Below, in pieces: positions 1 to 6,480 of a stretch of DNA of 10,553 nucleotides. The number at the start of each line of letters is the position of its first letter. Within the stretch, counting starts at the first letter, position 1. The stretch is from Desulfobacterales bacterium (GTDB lineage: Bacteria > Desulfobacterota > DSM-4660 > Desulfatiglandales > Desulfatiglandaceae): assembly GCA_022013615.1 (NCBI GenBank), contig JAKLQB010000717.1:1-10553 (forward strand). The letters run 5' to 3'. Under the pieces are notes generated by a model that made no database searches, had not been told where the DNA came from, and was given only the letters and a program-made list of their open reading frames with translations. The translations under genes were made by a program, and so were the position numbers.

Positions 1-971
1 CGCCCATGGATGTGGATGGCCAGGACTATTACATAAAGCCCATGAATTGTCCTTTTCATATCATGATTTATAAATCAGGATTGCGATCCTATCGTGAATT
101 ACCCCTTCGATGGGCTGAGTTGGGCACTGTGTATAGGTATGAGAGAAGCGGTACATTACACGGCCTTATGAGGGTCAGGGGTTTTACACAGGATGATGCC
201 CATGTTTTCTGTACCCCTGATCAAGTAGAGGATGAAATTCTGCGAGTGTTGGAATTCAGCCTCGATCTTTTAGGTGGTTTTGGTTTTGATGATGTGAAGA
301 TCGACTTGAGTGTCAGGGATCCCAGGAAACCTGAAAAGTACGCCGGTGCCGACGAGATGTGGCGCCAGGCCGAGATGTCGCTGGTCAAGGCAATAAAGGC
401 AAAAGACCTAAACTACGAAAAGATGGAAGGGGAGGCCGTATTCTACGGACCTAAGATTGATATAAAGATAAAAGACGCCTTGGGACGGGAATGGCAGTGT
501 ACGACTATTCAGTTCGATTTCAATCTGCCTGAACGTTTTGATATGAACTTTATAGGTGAGGACGGAAAAGAACACCGTCCTTATATGATACACAGGGCCT
601 TGCTGGGGAGCCTGGAGCGTTTTTTTGGCATACTTGTGGAGCATTATGCGGGGGCTTTCCCCACCTGGCTCGCACCGGTTCAGGCTATGATTCTTACAGT
701 GACGGACAGAAACATTCCCTATGCCGAAGAACTGCTGAAAACACTGTCAGATGCCGGGGTGAGAGCCAAGGCTGATTTCAGAAATGAGAAATTGGGTCTT
801 AAGGTCAGAGAGGCCCAGTTACAGAAGATACCTTATATGGTGATCGTGGGGGACAAAGAATGCGAGGAAGAGGGGGTAACCCCCAGGCTGAGGAGTGGTC
901 AAAACCTTCCTTTAATGACTGCAAAGGAACTTATTGACTTGATTTCAGAGGAATGTAGAAAGAGGAGGTAA
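1..971 (+). CDS. thrS: Threonyl-tRNA synthetase, C-terminal half (5' end outside window)
   Basis: This cytoplasmic class II enzyme charges tRNA-Thr with threonine. The open frame runs in from the window edge (codons start at base 3), so the first ATG at base 6 is internal; about half of a usual ~640-residue ThrRS is present. Numbering from that Met, the three zinc ligands that select threonine are visible: Cys15 in MNCPFH, His66 in TQDDAH and His196 in the motif 3 segment HRALLGSLERF. Motif 2 is the RYERSGTLHGL stretch near residues 44-54. The anticodon-binding domain fills about 224-318, starting WLAPVQAMIL. The missing part would hold TGS, the editing domain and motif 1. The stop at 969-971 lies 5 nt before the proposed infC start, and the infC ribosome binding site lies inside the last thrS codons, so the two are probably co-transcribed and translationally coupled. 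Confidence 0.97.
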   Translation, partial: PMDVDGQDYYIKPMNCPFHIMIYKSGLRSYRELPLRWAELGTVYRYERSGTLHGLMRVRGFTQDDAHVFCTPDQVEDEILRVLEFSLDLLGGFGFDDVKIDLSVRDPRKPEKYAGADEMWRQAEMSLVKAIKAKDLNYEKMEGEAVFYGPKIDIKIKDALGREWQCTTIQFDFNLPERFDMNFIGEDGKEHRPYMIHRALLGSLERFFGILVEHYAGAFPTWLAPVQAMILTVTDRNIPYAEELLKTLSDAGVRAKADFRNEKLGLKVREAQLQKIPYMVIVGDKECEEEGVTPRLRSGQNLPLMTAKELIDLISEECRKRR

Positions 972-979
972 TAGCGATA
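963..979 (+). promoter_or_regulatory. infC ribosome binding site and AUA start
   Basis: A perfect AGGAGG at 963-968 sits within the final thrS codons, 8 nt before ATA at 977-979. This strong site, with no ordinary start codon near it, is what fixes the non-canonical infC start. Confidence 0.75.
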
Positions 980-1495
980 GGAAAGAAATCTGATGACACC
1001 AATATAAATAAATGGATCCGTGCAAGTACGGTAAGGCTGATTTCTGCTGAAGGTGAACAGCTTGGCATCGTGATCATCAAAGAGGCCCTGAGGATAGCAC
1101 AAGATGCGGGCCTGGATCTTGTAGAGGTTTCACCAAATTCGGACCCCCCTGTTTGCCGAATAATGGATTATGGCAAGTTCAAGTACCAGGCAGCCAAGAA
1201 AACGCAGGATGGACGTAAAAAAGGCCGGTCCGTTCAGATGAAAGAGATGAAGTTCAGACCTCACACAGACGATCATGATTTAGGCTTCAAGGTCAGAAAT
1301 ATTAAAAAATTCCTGGCCAAAAAAGATCGGGTGAAGGTCACCGTTTTTTTTCGGGGTCGGGAGATGGCATATATGAATGCAGGCTACGAACTCCTGAAAA
1401 AAGTAGAAGAAGCAGTCATGGAAGAAGGGACGGTGGAGGAGCAGCCCAAACAGGAGGCCAGGAATAGAATTGCCATGGTTATAGTCCCAAAATAA
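977..1495 (+). CDS. infC: Translation initiation factor IF-3, with a rare AUA start codon
   Basis: IF-3 binds the 30S subunit, keeps subunits apart and checks start-codon and initiator-tRNA pairing. From 977 the product is 172 residues, the usual family length. The N-domain begins at NKWIRASTVRLI, is followed by EALRIAQDAGLDLVEVSP and the signature PPVCRIMDYGKFKYQ, and the C-domain ends EARNRIAMVIVPK. Between the thrS stop and position 1070 this frame has no ATG, GTG or TTG. GTG 1070 would remove conserved N-domain sequence. ATA at 977 lies 8 nt after a perfect AGGAGG (963-968) and is the best placed codon; ATA 971 is only 2 nt from that site. In E. coli infC starts with AUU, which lets IF-3 repress its own translation, so similar autocontrol is likely here by inference. 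The exact start could still be wrong. Confidence 0.93.
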   Translation: MGKKSDDTNINKWIRASTVRLISAEGEQLGIVIIKEALRIAQDAGLDLVEVSPNSDPPVCRIMDYGKFKYQAAKKTQDGRKKGRSVQMKEMKFRPHTDDHDLGFKVRNIKKFLAKKDRVKVTVFFRGREMAYMNAGYELLKKVEEAVMEEGTVEEQPKQEARNRIAMVIVPK

Positions 1496-1526
1496 GGGCT
1501 CCTGAAGGGAATTTTGTATGCACATT

Positions 1527-1585
1527 CAAGCCCCCTTAGAATAAATCGCACTTGGTCCGCCAGAGGCGGAGTTGGTGGGGGCTTG
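1527..1585 (+). promoter_or_regulatory. Nested RNA structure upstream of rpmI, candidate L20 operator
   Basis: In the 130-nt gap between infC and rpmI, CAAGCCCCC (1527-1535) is perfectly complementary to GGGGGCTTG (1577-1585). Enclosed by this 9-bp stem is a second hairpin, TCCGCC (1556-1561), loop AGA, GGCGGA (1565-1570). No T-run follows, so it does not look like an intrinsic terminator. It ends about 30 nt before the rpmI ribosome binding site. In E. coli, L20 represses rpmI-rplT by binding a structured operator in the same gene gap. The structure is seen directly; the regulatory role is inferred from position, and no match to the L20-binding fold has been shown. Confidence 0.5.
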
Positions 1586-1625
1586 TTGGGTTCTTGTGAG
1601 ACATTTTCATGCGTGGAGGTAAAAA

Positions 1626-1823
1626 ATGCCAAAAATAAAGACAAACCGTGGTGCGGCTAAGCGGTTTAAAACTACGGGCTCTGGTAAGATTGTAAGGCAC
1701 AAGGCCTTTGCGAACCATATCCTTACGAAAAAAAGCACCAAGAGGAAAAGGAATCTCAGGAAATCAACGCTGGTTAATTCTGCGAACCTGAAGCATATAA
1801 GAAAACTGATTCCTTATGGTTAA
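1626..1823 (+). CDS. rpmI: 50S ribosomal protein L35
   Basis: This small, very basic protein of the large ribosomal subunit has 65 residues, the normal bacterial size. It begins [21 protein letters not shown], the typical L35 start, continues with [13 protein letters not shown] and the basic KRKRNLRK stretch, and ends [10 protein letters not shown] strong ribosome binding site (GGAGGT, 1615-1620) lies 5 nt before the ATG. The gene keeps the standard infC-rpmI-rplT order, but 192 nt of repeat-rich sequence separates it from rplT, which is much more than usual. Regulation by L20 through the upstream structured gap is plausible. Confidence 0.98.
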   Translation: MPKIKTNRGAAKRFKTTGSGKIVRHKAFANHILTKKSTKRKRNLRKSTLVNSANLKHIRKLIPYG

Positions 1824-1840
1824 GAGAGAAGGGTTTTGGA

Positions 1841-1871
1841 TTGACTATTGATTATTGACTATTGATTATTG
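1841..1871 (+). repeat. 14-bp tandem repeat, two full copies
   Basis: The unit TTGACTATTGATTA occurs perfectly at 1841-1854 and again at 1855-1868, followed by a partial TTG. It lies in the rpmI-rplT gap directly before the inverted-repeat element. By chance or design the first copy contains TTGACT, with GATTAT 17 bp downstream, a promoter-like pair of limited quality. Confidence 0.85.
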
Positions 1872-1872
1872 G

Positions 1873-1972
1873 TAACTTCTCAATAAGTTCGGGAACACTG
1901 AATCCTTCCCCCTTTTGCAAAGGGGGATTGAGGGGGATTTTCCTAATACAGCCCGGAGTTATTGAGAAGTTA
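1873..1972. repeat. 100-bp inverted-repeat element (REP/MITE-like) between rpmI and rplT
   Basis: The ends TAACTTCTCAATAA (1873-1886) and TTATTGAGAAGTTA (1959-1972) are perfect 14-bp inverted copies. After one mismatch, pairing continues for about six more pairs (1888-1893 with 1952-1957, one of them G-T). Inside is a second palindrome, CCCCCTTT (1908-1915), 3-nt loop, AAAGGGGG (1919-1926), followed by an imperfect repeat of AGGGGGATTG. It contains no open reading frame and no obvious flanking target duplication. G-rich palindromes of this style are often dispersed in environmental bacterial genomes, so a non-autonomous repeat is the likeliest reading. As RNA it would fold strongly within the operon message. 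Confidence 0.75.
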
Positions 1973-2015
1973 TCTACCTAACAATTGTCAATGAAAAAAC
2001 ACAAGAGGTTTTAAG

Positions 2016-2363
2016 ATGCCAAGAGTAAAGAGAGGATTTAAAGCAAGGAGAAGAAGAAAAGAGGTACTGAAGGCCGCCAAGGGGTCCAGGGGTGGTCGGA
2101 GCAGGCAATTCAGGACCGCAAGCGTAACTGTGGACAGAGCTGGTATGTATGCTTACCGGGATCGGAGGAATCGGAAAAGGGAATTTCGCAGTCTCTGGAT
2201 TGTTCGGATCAATGCTGCTGCCAGGGAAAATGGCCTGTCATACAGCAGGCTCATCAGCGGCCTTCAAAACGCAGGTGTCAGCCTGGACAGAAAGGTACTC
2301 GCAGATATAGCTGTCAGGGATCCGGATGCCTTTTCTCAGTTGGCCAGTTTGGCTCAGGCATAG
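2016..2363 (+). CDS. rplT: 50S ribosomal protein L20
   Basis: L20 binds 23S rRNA early in large-subunit assembly, and in several bacteria also represses its own operon. The 115-residue product matches the usual 115-120. The basic N-terminal arm [19 protein letters not shown] is followed by the [15 protein letters not shown] segment, then [21 protein letters not shown] and [12 protein letters not shown], all typical of L20. An AAGAGGT sequence (2003-2009) lies 6 nt before the ATG. The gene follows the inverted-repeat element and precedes pheS by 33 nt. Because the repeats sit directly upstream, rplT may depend on read-through from rpmI or on a weak internal promoter. Confidence 0.98.
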   Translation: MPRVKRGFKARRRRKEVLKAAKGSRGGRSRQFRTASVTVDRAGMYAYRDRRNRKREFRSLWIVRINAAARENGLSYSRLISGLQNAGVSLDRKVLADIAVRDPDAFSQLASLAQA

Positions 2364-2396
2364 GGTATTTATTTTACTCAGTAGACAAGTTGGGCC

Positions 2397-3404
2397 ATGA
2401 AAAAGAAACTCCTTGAATTGGAAAAAAACGCTCTCAAGGCGCTGGAAATTGCCGATGATCCCTCTGAGCTTGAGAAGATCAGGGTGACATATCTTGGTAA
2501 AAAGGGCCAGCTTACCTCGATCATGAAGAACGTTGGTGGGCTGCCAAAAAGTGAACGACCTGAAGCCGGCAAACTGGCCAACATTATCAAAAGCAATATT
2601 TCCAAGGGCTTTGAAGAAGCGCGGGACAGGATCGTAACCGGAAAGGCAGACCAGGCCGCTTTTCTGGATGTTACCCTGCCCGGTAGAGAACCACTTCGGG
2701 GGCATCTCCATCCCATTACTCTGGTTATCAAAGAGATGTGCCAGATTTTTGCCAGGATGGGATTTACGGTGGTAAAGGGACCCAACGTGGAGCTGGATTA
2801 TTACAATTTTGAGGCCCTCAATTTTCCCAAGGATCATCCTGCAAGGGACATGCAGGACACGCTTTATGTCTCCGAGAATGTGGTGTTAAGAACGCACACC
2901 TCGAACATGCAAGTGAGGATTATGGAGGCCCAAAAACCTCCTGTCAGCGTAATAGCACCGGGAAAGGTTTACAGGAGAGATTCAGACGTTTCTCATACTC
3001 CCATGTTCCATCAGTTAGAGGGCTTCCTGGTGGATAAAGGCGTCAGTTTTGGTGATCTGAAGGGGACGTTAACAAGTTTTGCGCACCAGATGTTTGGTCG
3101 CGGGACCGCTCTGAGATTCAGGCCGAGCTTCTTTCCTTTCACTGAACCCAGTGCCGAAGTAGATATACAGTGCGTTATCTGCGGGGGAAAGGGTTGTCGG
3201 ACCTGCTCCCACACCGGCTGGTTGGAGATTTTAGGCTCCGGGATGATAGACCCTGAAGTCTTCCGTTTTGTCGGGTATGATCCCGAAGTTTACTCAGGCT
3301 TTGCCTTTGGTATGGGCTTTGAGAGAATCGCAATGCTCAAGTATGGAATAGATGATATCCAGCTATTCTTTAGAAATGATATGCGTTTTTTAAGACAGTT
3401 TTAG
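2397..3404 (+). CDS. pheS: Phenylalanyl-tRNA synthetase alpha subunit
   Basis: This is the catalytic subunit of the cytoplasmic alpha2-beta2 enzyme that charges tRNA-Phe. It has 335 residues, a normal length. The N-terminal tRNA-binding coiled coil is residues 1 to about 85, containing [11 protein letters not shown]. The catalytic domain starts at [19 protein letters not shown] and includes [10 protein letters not shown], the motif 2 region [19 protein letters not shown], and the motif 3 region [17 protein letters not shown], whose Ala lies in the phenylalanine pocket. Between motifs 2 and 3 is [12 protein letters not shown], a four-cysteine CxxC-x4-CxxC insert found in many bacterial PheS proteins but absent from E. 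coli. An in-frame TAG just upstream fixes ATG 2397 as the first ATG. No good ribosome binding site is visible, so coupling to rplT is likely. Confidence 0.98.
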   Translation: MKKKLLELEKNALKALEIADDPSELEKIRVTYLGKKGQLTSIMKNVGGLPKSERPEAGKLANIIKSNISKGFEEARDRIVTGKADQAAFLDVTLPGREPLRGHLHPITLVIKEMCQIFARMGFTVVKGPNVELDYYNFEALNFPKDHPARDMQDTLYVSENVVLRTHTSNMQVRIMEAQKPPVSVIAPGKVYRRDSDVSHTPMFHQLEGFLVDKGVSFGDLKGTLTSFAHQMFGRGTALRFRPSFFPFTEPSAEVDIQCVICGGKGCRTCSHTGWLEILGSGMIDPEVFRFVGYDPEVYSGFAFGMGFERIAMLKYGIDDIQLFFRNDMRFLRQF

Positions 3405-3461
3405 ATGACATAACGTATGATCGAAGACTCCATCATCTGCATCAATTACTTTGGCCTTAAT

Positions 3462-3477
3462 TCCTGAGTCGTTAGGA
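3462..3477 (+). promoter_or_regulatory. Small hairpin covering the weak pheT ribosome binding site
   Basis: TCCTGA (3462-3467) and TTAGGA (3472-3477) can pair, with one G-U, around a GTCG loop. The paired AGGA is the only ribosome-binding-like sequence before pheT and lies 14 nt from its ATG, farther than ideal. The fold is short and may be incidental. Confidence 0.25.
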
Positions 3478-3491
3478 CAATCAGCAATAAA

Positions 3492-5906
3492 ATGAAAATA
3501 AGCCTGAACTGGTTAAAAGATTATGTAGACATAGAGATGTCACCCGATGAGCTTGGCCATCTTCTGACCATGAATGGGTTCGAAGTGGAAGGCATTGAGG
3601 CGGTTGGACAATCCCTTGATGATATCGTGGTGGCAAAGATACGGGCTGTAAAACCTCTACCAGGGGCGGATAACTTGTTCATTTGCCAGGTAGATACTGG
3701 TCGCGATACGGTGCAGACTGTCTGTGGTGCCCCTAATGTAAAGGAAGGGGCTTTAGCTCCATTTGCCCTGCCCGGTGTGAAGCTGCCGGACGGCACAGTG
3801 ATCAAAGAAGGCCGAATCCGGGGAGAGATATCGACAGGCATGCTCCTGGCAGAAGATGAAATGGGCCTGACCGATGATCACACGGGCATCATGATTCTTG
3901 CCCGTGATTTTAGGCCAGGGACACCATTACCTTCTTTGCTTCCTCTTTCTGACCGGGTATTTGACCTGGACATCACACCCAATCGTCCTGACTGTGCCTG
4001 CATTCTGGGAATCGCTCGAGAGATTGGGGCGGCCACAGGGAAAAGACTCAAGCGGCCAAAGATAGAAATGGTTGAGGCCGGGCCTCCCATTGAGGACCTT
4101 ACAAGTGTTACGATTATAGATCCTGAGGGTTGCCCCCGCTATGCCGCGGGCATGATCCAACGCGTTAACCTTGGCCCCTCGCCATTTTGGATGAGATATA
4201 GGCTGTATCTCTCCGGTATAAGAAGCATTAACAACCTCGTGGATGTTACAAACTATGTGATGATGGAAATGGGCCAGCCTTTACACGCCTTTGATTACAA
4301 CCGGTTGAAGGAGAACAGGATAGTTGTAAGGAGGGCACAGGAAGGAGAAGTTTTCACCACACTTGATGGAGTAACGCACACGCTTAACAGCGAAAACCTT
4401 ATGATTTGTGATGGAGAGCGGCCTGTGGCCCTGGCGGGAATCATGGGCGGACTTAATTCCGAGATTTTTTCGGGAACCGAGAATGTCCTTGTGGAAAGCG
4501 CTTTTTTTGATCCCGTGACCATTCGAAGGGGCTCAAAACGTCTTGGGTTGTCCACAGAGGCCTCTTATCGTTTTGAAAGGGGGGCTGATATTGGGGGAGC
4601 CGTCACTGCTCTGAAGCGAGCCATTTCGCTAATTTCTCACCTGGCAGGGGGGAGGATTTCAAAGGGCTTCATAGACAATTACCCAAAGACCTACACACCT
4701 CCGATTATTGATCTCAGGGTGGACAGGACGAACCTTCTTTTGAGTACGAGCCTCTCACGGGGCGATATCAGCGGGTATCTAAAAGCCCTGGAGATGGAAG
4801 TCCAGGATATCAATGAGAATGAACTGAAGGTCAAACCTCCATCTTTTAGAGTGGATATTGGCCGGGAAGTGGACCTTATGGAAGAAGTGGCAAGGTTGAG
4901 TGGGTATGATAACATTCCTGTCACTTATCCATTCATCAGGCCTTGTGAAAAAGGAGAGATACCCGAGCTCCTGGTCCGTGACCAATTAGGGTCAATCATG
5001 GTGGGGCTGGGTTTCACTGAAATCATCACTTACAGTTTTACCTCTCCTGATTCTGCTGATAAACTTGGGGTAGAGGAGGGAAGCCCCTTAAGGTCATTTG
5101 TCAAGCTTTTAAATCCGCTTACGGTTGATCAGTCTGTGATGCGTACATCCTTAGTCCCTGGGCTTCTTGCAACAGTAAAGACCAATATCCTTCATGATGA
5201 AAAAAACCTGAAGCTTTTCGAGTGGGGAAAGATATTTATCCGCAAGGAGGGTAGGGACCTGCCGTTTGAACAGAACTATTTGGCGGCATTGATGACCGGA
5301 TTATATTGTCAAAAAACCTGGAATAGTGACGAAAGGCATGTGGATTTTTATGACATTAAGGGCGCACTTGAGGCCCTGTTAAAAGACATTGGTCTCCACG
5401 GATCAGTTTTTCAAAAGGAGACAGGAATCTCACGCTATGATCCAGGGGTGTGTTCAAGCATCTTCTGTTCCGGTTCTGTCATAGGGCATGTGGGCCGGGT
5501 TTCTCCCGGAGTAATGGCAGATTATGACCTGCCAGAAGTGGACGCTTATCTTTTTGAGATGGATATTGAAGCCCTTTTAAAAAACATTTCGGGGAAAAAA
5601 GAATTTAGCCCGTTCGCTAAATTTCCGGCTGTTTACAGGGACATTTCTATCATTGTACAGCGCCAACTGGAAAGTGCTCGAATTGGGGAGATCATAAAAC
5701 AGGAGGGTGGAGAACTGGTTGAATCCGTCCAGATTTTTGATGTCTACGAAGGCAAAGGCATAGATCCTACTGAAAAGGCCATAGCCTTCAGGATCTGTTA
5801 TAGATCGAAACATGGAACACTTGACGGGGGAGAGATGAACCGGTTGCACGAGTCCGTTATTGACAAGATAAGGCAGGAGACAGGAGGCAGGTTAAGGGGG
5901 GGCTGA
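3492..5906 (+). CDS. pheT: Phenylalanyl-tRNA synthetase beta subunit
   Basis: This is the large partner of PheS; it binds tRNA-Phe and edits mischarged tyrosine. Its 804 residues match the family (~795 in E. coli). In order: N-terminal MKISLNWLKDYV; an EMAP-like tRNA-binding domain near 43-152 (VAKIRAVKPLPGADNL, CGAPNV); the B3/B4 editing domain near 205-380 (RSINNLVDVTNYVMMEMGQPLHAFD); B5 (DLMEEVARLSGYDNIP); the catalytic-like core (GFTEIITYSFTSP); and the C-terminal anticodon-binding FDX-ACB domain from about residue 705 (FAKFPAVYRDISII, IFDVYEGKG). The gene starts 87 nt after pheS, an unusually wide gap, and its only ribosome-binding-like AGGA is 14 nt upstream, inside a small hairpin. The MerR-family gene follows 4 nt after its stop. 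Confidence 0.98.
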   Translation: MKISLNWLKDYVDIEMSPDELGHLLTMNGFEVEGIEAVGQSLDDIVVAKIRAVKPLPGADNLFICQVDTGRDTVQTVCGAPNVKEGALAPFALPGVKLPDGTVIKEGRIRGEISTGMLLAEDEMGLTDDHTGIMILARDFRPGTPLPSLLPLSDRVFDLDITPNRPDCACILGIAREIGAATGKRLKRPKIEMVEAGPPIEDLTSVTIIDPEGCPRYAAGMIQRVNLGPSPFWMRYRLYLSGIRSINNLVDVTNYVMMEMGQPLHAFDYNRLKENRIVVRRAQEGEVFTTLDGVTHTLNSENLMICDGERPVALAGIMGGLNSEIFSGTENVLVESAFFDPVTIRRGSKRLGLSTEASYRFERGADIGGAVTALKRAISLISHLAGGRISKGFIDNYPKTYTPPIIDLRVDRTNLLLSTSLSRGDISGYLKALEMEVQDINENELKVKPPSFRVDIGREVDLMEEVARLSGYDNIPVTYPFIRPCEKGEIPELLVRDQLGSIMVGLGFTEIITYSFTSPDSADKLGVEEGSPLRSFVKLLNPLTVDQSVMRTSLVPGLLATVKTNILHDEKNLKLFEWGKIFIRKEGRDLPFEQNYLAALMTGLYCQKTWNSDERHVDFYDIKGALEALLKDIGLHGSVFQKETGISRYDPGVCSSIFCSGSVIGHVGRVSPGVMADYDLPEVDAYLFEMDIEALLKNISGKKEFSPFAKFPAVYRDISIIVQRQLESARIGEIIKQEGGELVESVQIFDVYEGKGIDPTEKAIAFRICYRSKHGTLDGGEMNRLHESVIDKIRQETGGRLRGG

Positions 5907-5910
5907 GATA

Positions 5911-6237
5911 ATGGTCCAGATTCCTGATGATAAGAGGTATTTTCGAATCGGTGAAGCCAGTCGTATTATAGGGGTTGAGCCCTATGTGTTGAGATACTGG
6001 GAAAGTGAATTTCCACAGGTTAGACCGGAAAGGGCAGATTCAAACCAGAGGACATACCAGAGACAGGATCTGGAGAATCTCCTCACAGTAAAAAAACTGC
6101 TTTACGAAGAGAAAATGACTATTGAGGGAGCCAAGCGACGTCTGAGACAAGAAAAAGGCAATAAGATAAGTGTTGACAGTGCATTCCTCGATGATATTAA
6201 AACCGAACTATCTAAGATACTGAAGATGCTCACATAA
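5911..6237 (+). CDS. Small MerR-family DNA-binding protein
   Basis: A predicted cytoplasmic transcription factor of 108 residues. The MerR-type winged helix-turn-helix is residues 11-50: FRIGEASRIIGVEPYVLRYWE gives the recognition region and SNQRTYQRQDLENL the wing. This is followed by LYEEKMTIEGAKRRLRQ, the usual helix after the wing. The C-terminal ~25 residues are short and helical with no metal- or drug-binding domain, so an effector is not predictable. It begins 4 nt after pheT and is surely in the same transcript. E. coli has ihfA (an integration host factor subunit) in this slot, so this protein may be a regulator or DNA-bending factor made together with translation genes. That comparison is suggestive only, and the regulated genes are unknown. 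Confidence 0.9.
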   Translation: MVQIPDDKRYFRIGEASRIIGVEPYVLRYWESEFPQVRPERADSNQRTYQRQDLENLLTVKKLLYEEKMTIEGAKRRLRQEKGNKISVDSAFLDDIKTELSKILKMLT

Positions 6238-6247
6238 TTTGCCGGGT

Positions 6248-6472
6248 TTAGTTCAAATGATAGACTTCACCTATCTGTAATGGCGCAACCTTTATATTAG
6301 ATATTGCTTCTACTTTCTTCATATAATCTTGAGGGTCGGCTTTAGAACGATGCATAGGAATTACAACCCTGGGTTGAATTGCTATTGCAGCTTCAACAGC
6401 TTCTTCGATGTCCATTGTAAATGACCCACCAATGGGAAGCAGGGCTGTATCAACTTTTCCCAGCTCTCTCAT
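6248..6472 (-). pseudogene. C-terminal remnant of an MBL-fold metal-dependent hydrolase
   Basis: The 74 readable residues match the end of small metallo-beta-lactamase-fold hydrolases (UlaG/YtkL-like, COG2220 style): ELGKVDTALLPIGGSFTMD, then EAVEAAIAIQPRVVIPMH with the last metal-binding His, then a tail ending IGEVYHLN. Intact relatives are about 200-230 residues. Here the first two thirds, including the HxHxDH metal motif and the GDT strand, are missing. The codons upstream in this frame run into the cdaA coding region and bear no resemblance to the family. The first ATG is only 8 nt beyond the cdaA stop, and the stop codon is 10 nt from the converging MerR gene. It could still be translated through coupling to cdaA but cannot be a working hydrolase. 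An assembly join is an alternative explanation. Confidence 0.75.
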
Positions 6473-6480
6473 CTCTGTTT

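Noticed and set aside
1070..1495. infC starting at GTG 1070
   Set aside because: It would remove conserved IF-3 N-domain sequence (NKWIRASTVRLI and beyond) and has no ribosome binding site; the same frame stays open back to a perfect AGGAGG plus AUA.
1841..1868. Tandem 14-mers as a CRISPR array
   Set aside because: The units are directly adjacent with no spacers and only two copies, and there are no cas genes.
2238..2837. 199-residue minus-strand open frame across rplT and pheS
   Set aside because: It lies wholly opposite the well-supported rplT and pheS coding sequences, with no recognisable domain.
3174..3209. Cysteine cluster in PheS as a novel domain insertion
   Set aside because: The CxxC-x4-CxxC segment is a known variation of many bacterial PheS proteins.
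3418..3468. 16-codon frame in the pheS-pheT gap as a leader peptide
   Set aside because: It has a single Phe codon and no attenuator or T-run, unlike the Phe-rich pheM leader of E. coli, which also lies before pheS rather than between the subunit genes.
6238..6280. Bidirectional terminator between the converging operons
   Set aside because: The gap is only 10 nt, and the nearest pairing (GATAG with CTATC) is 5 bp with no T-run.
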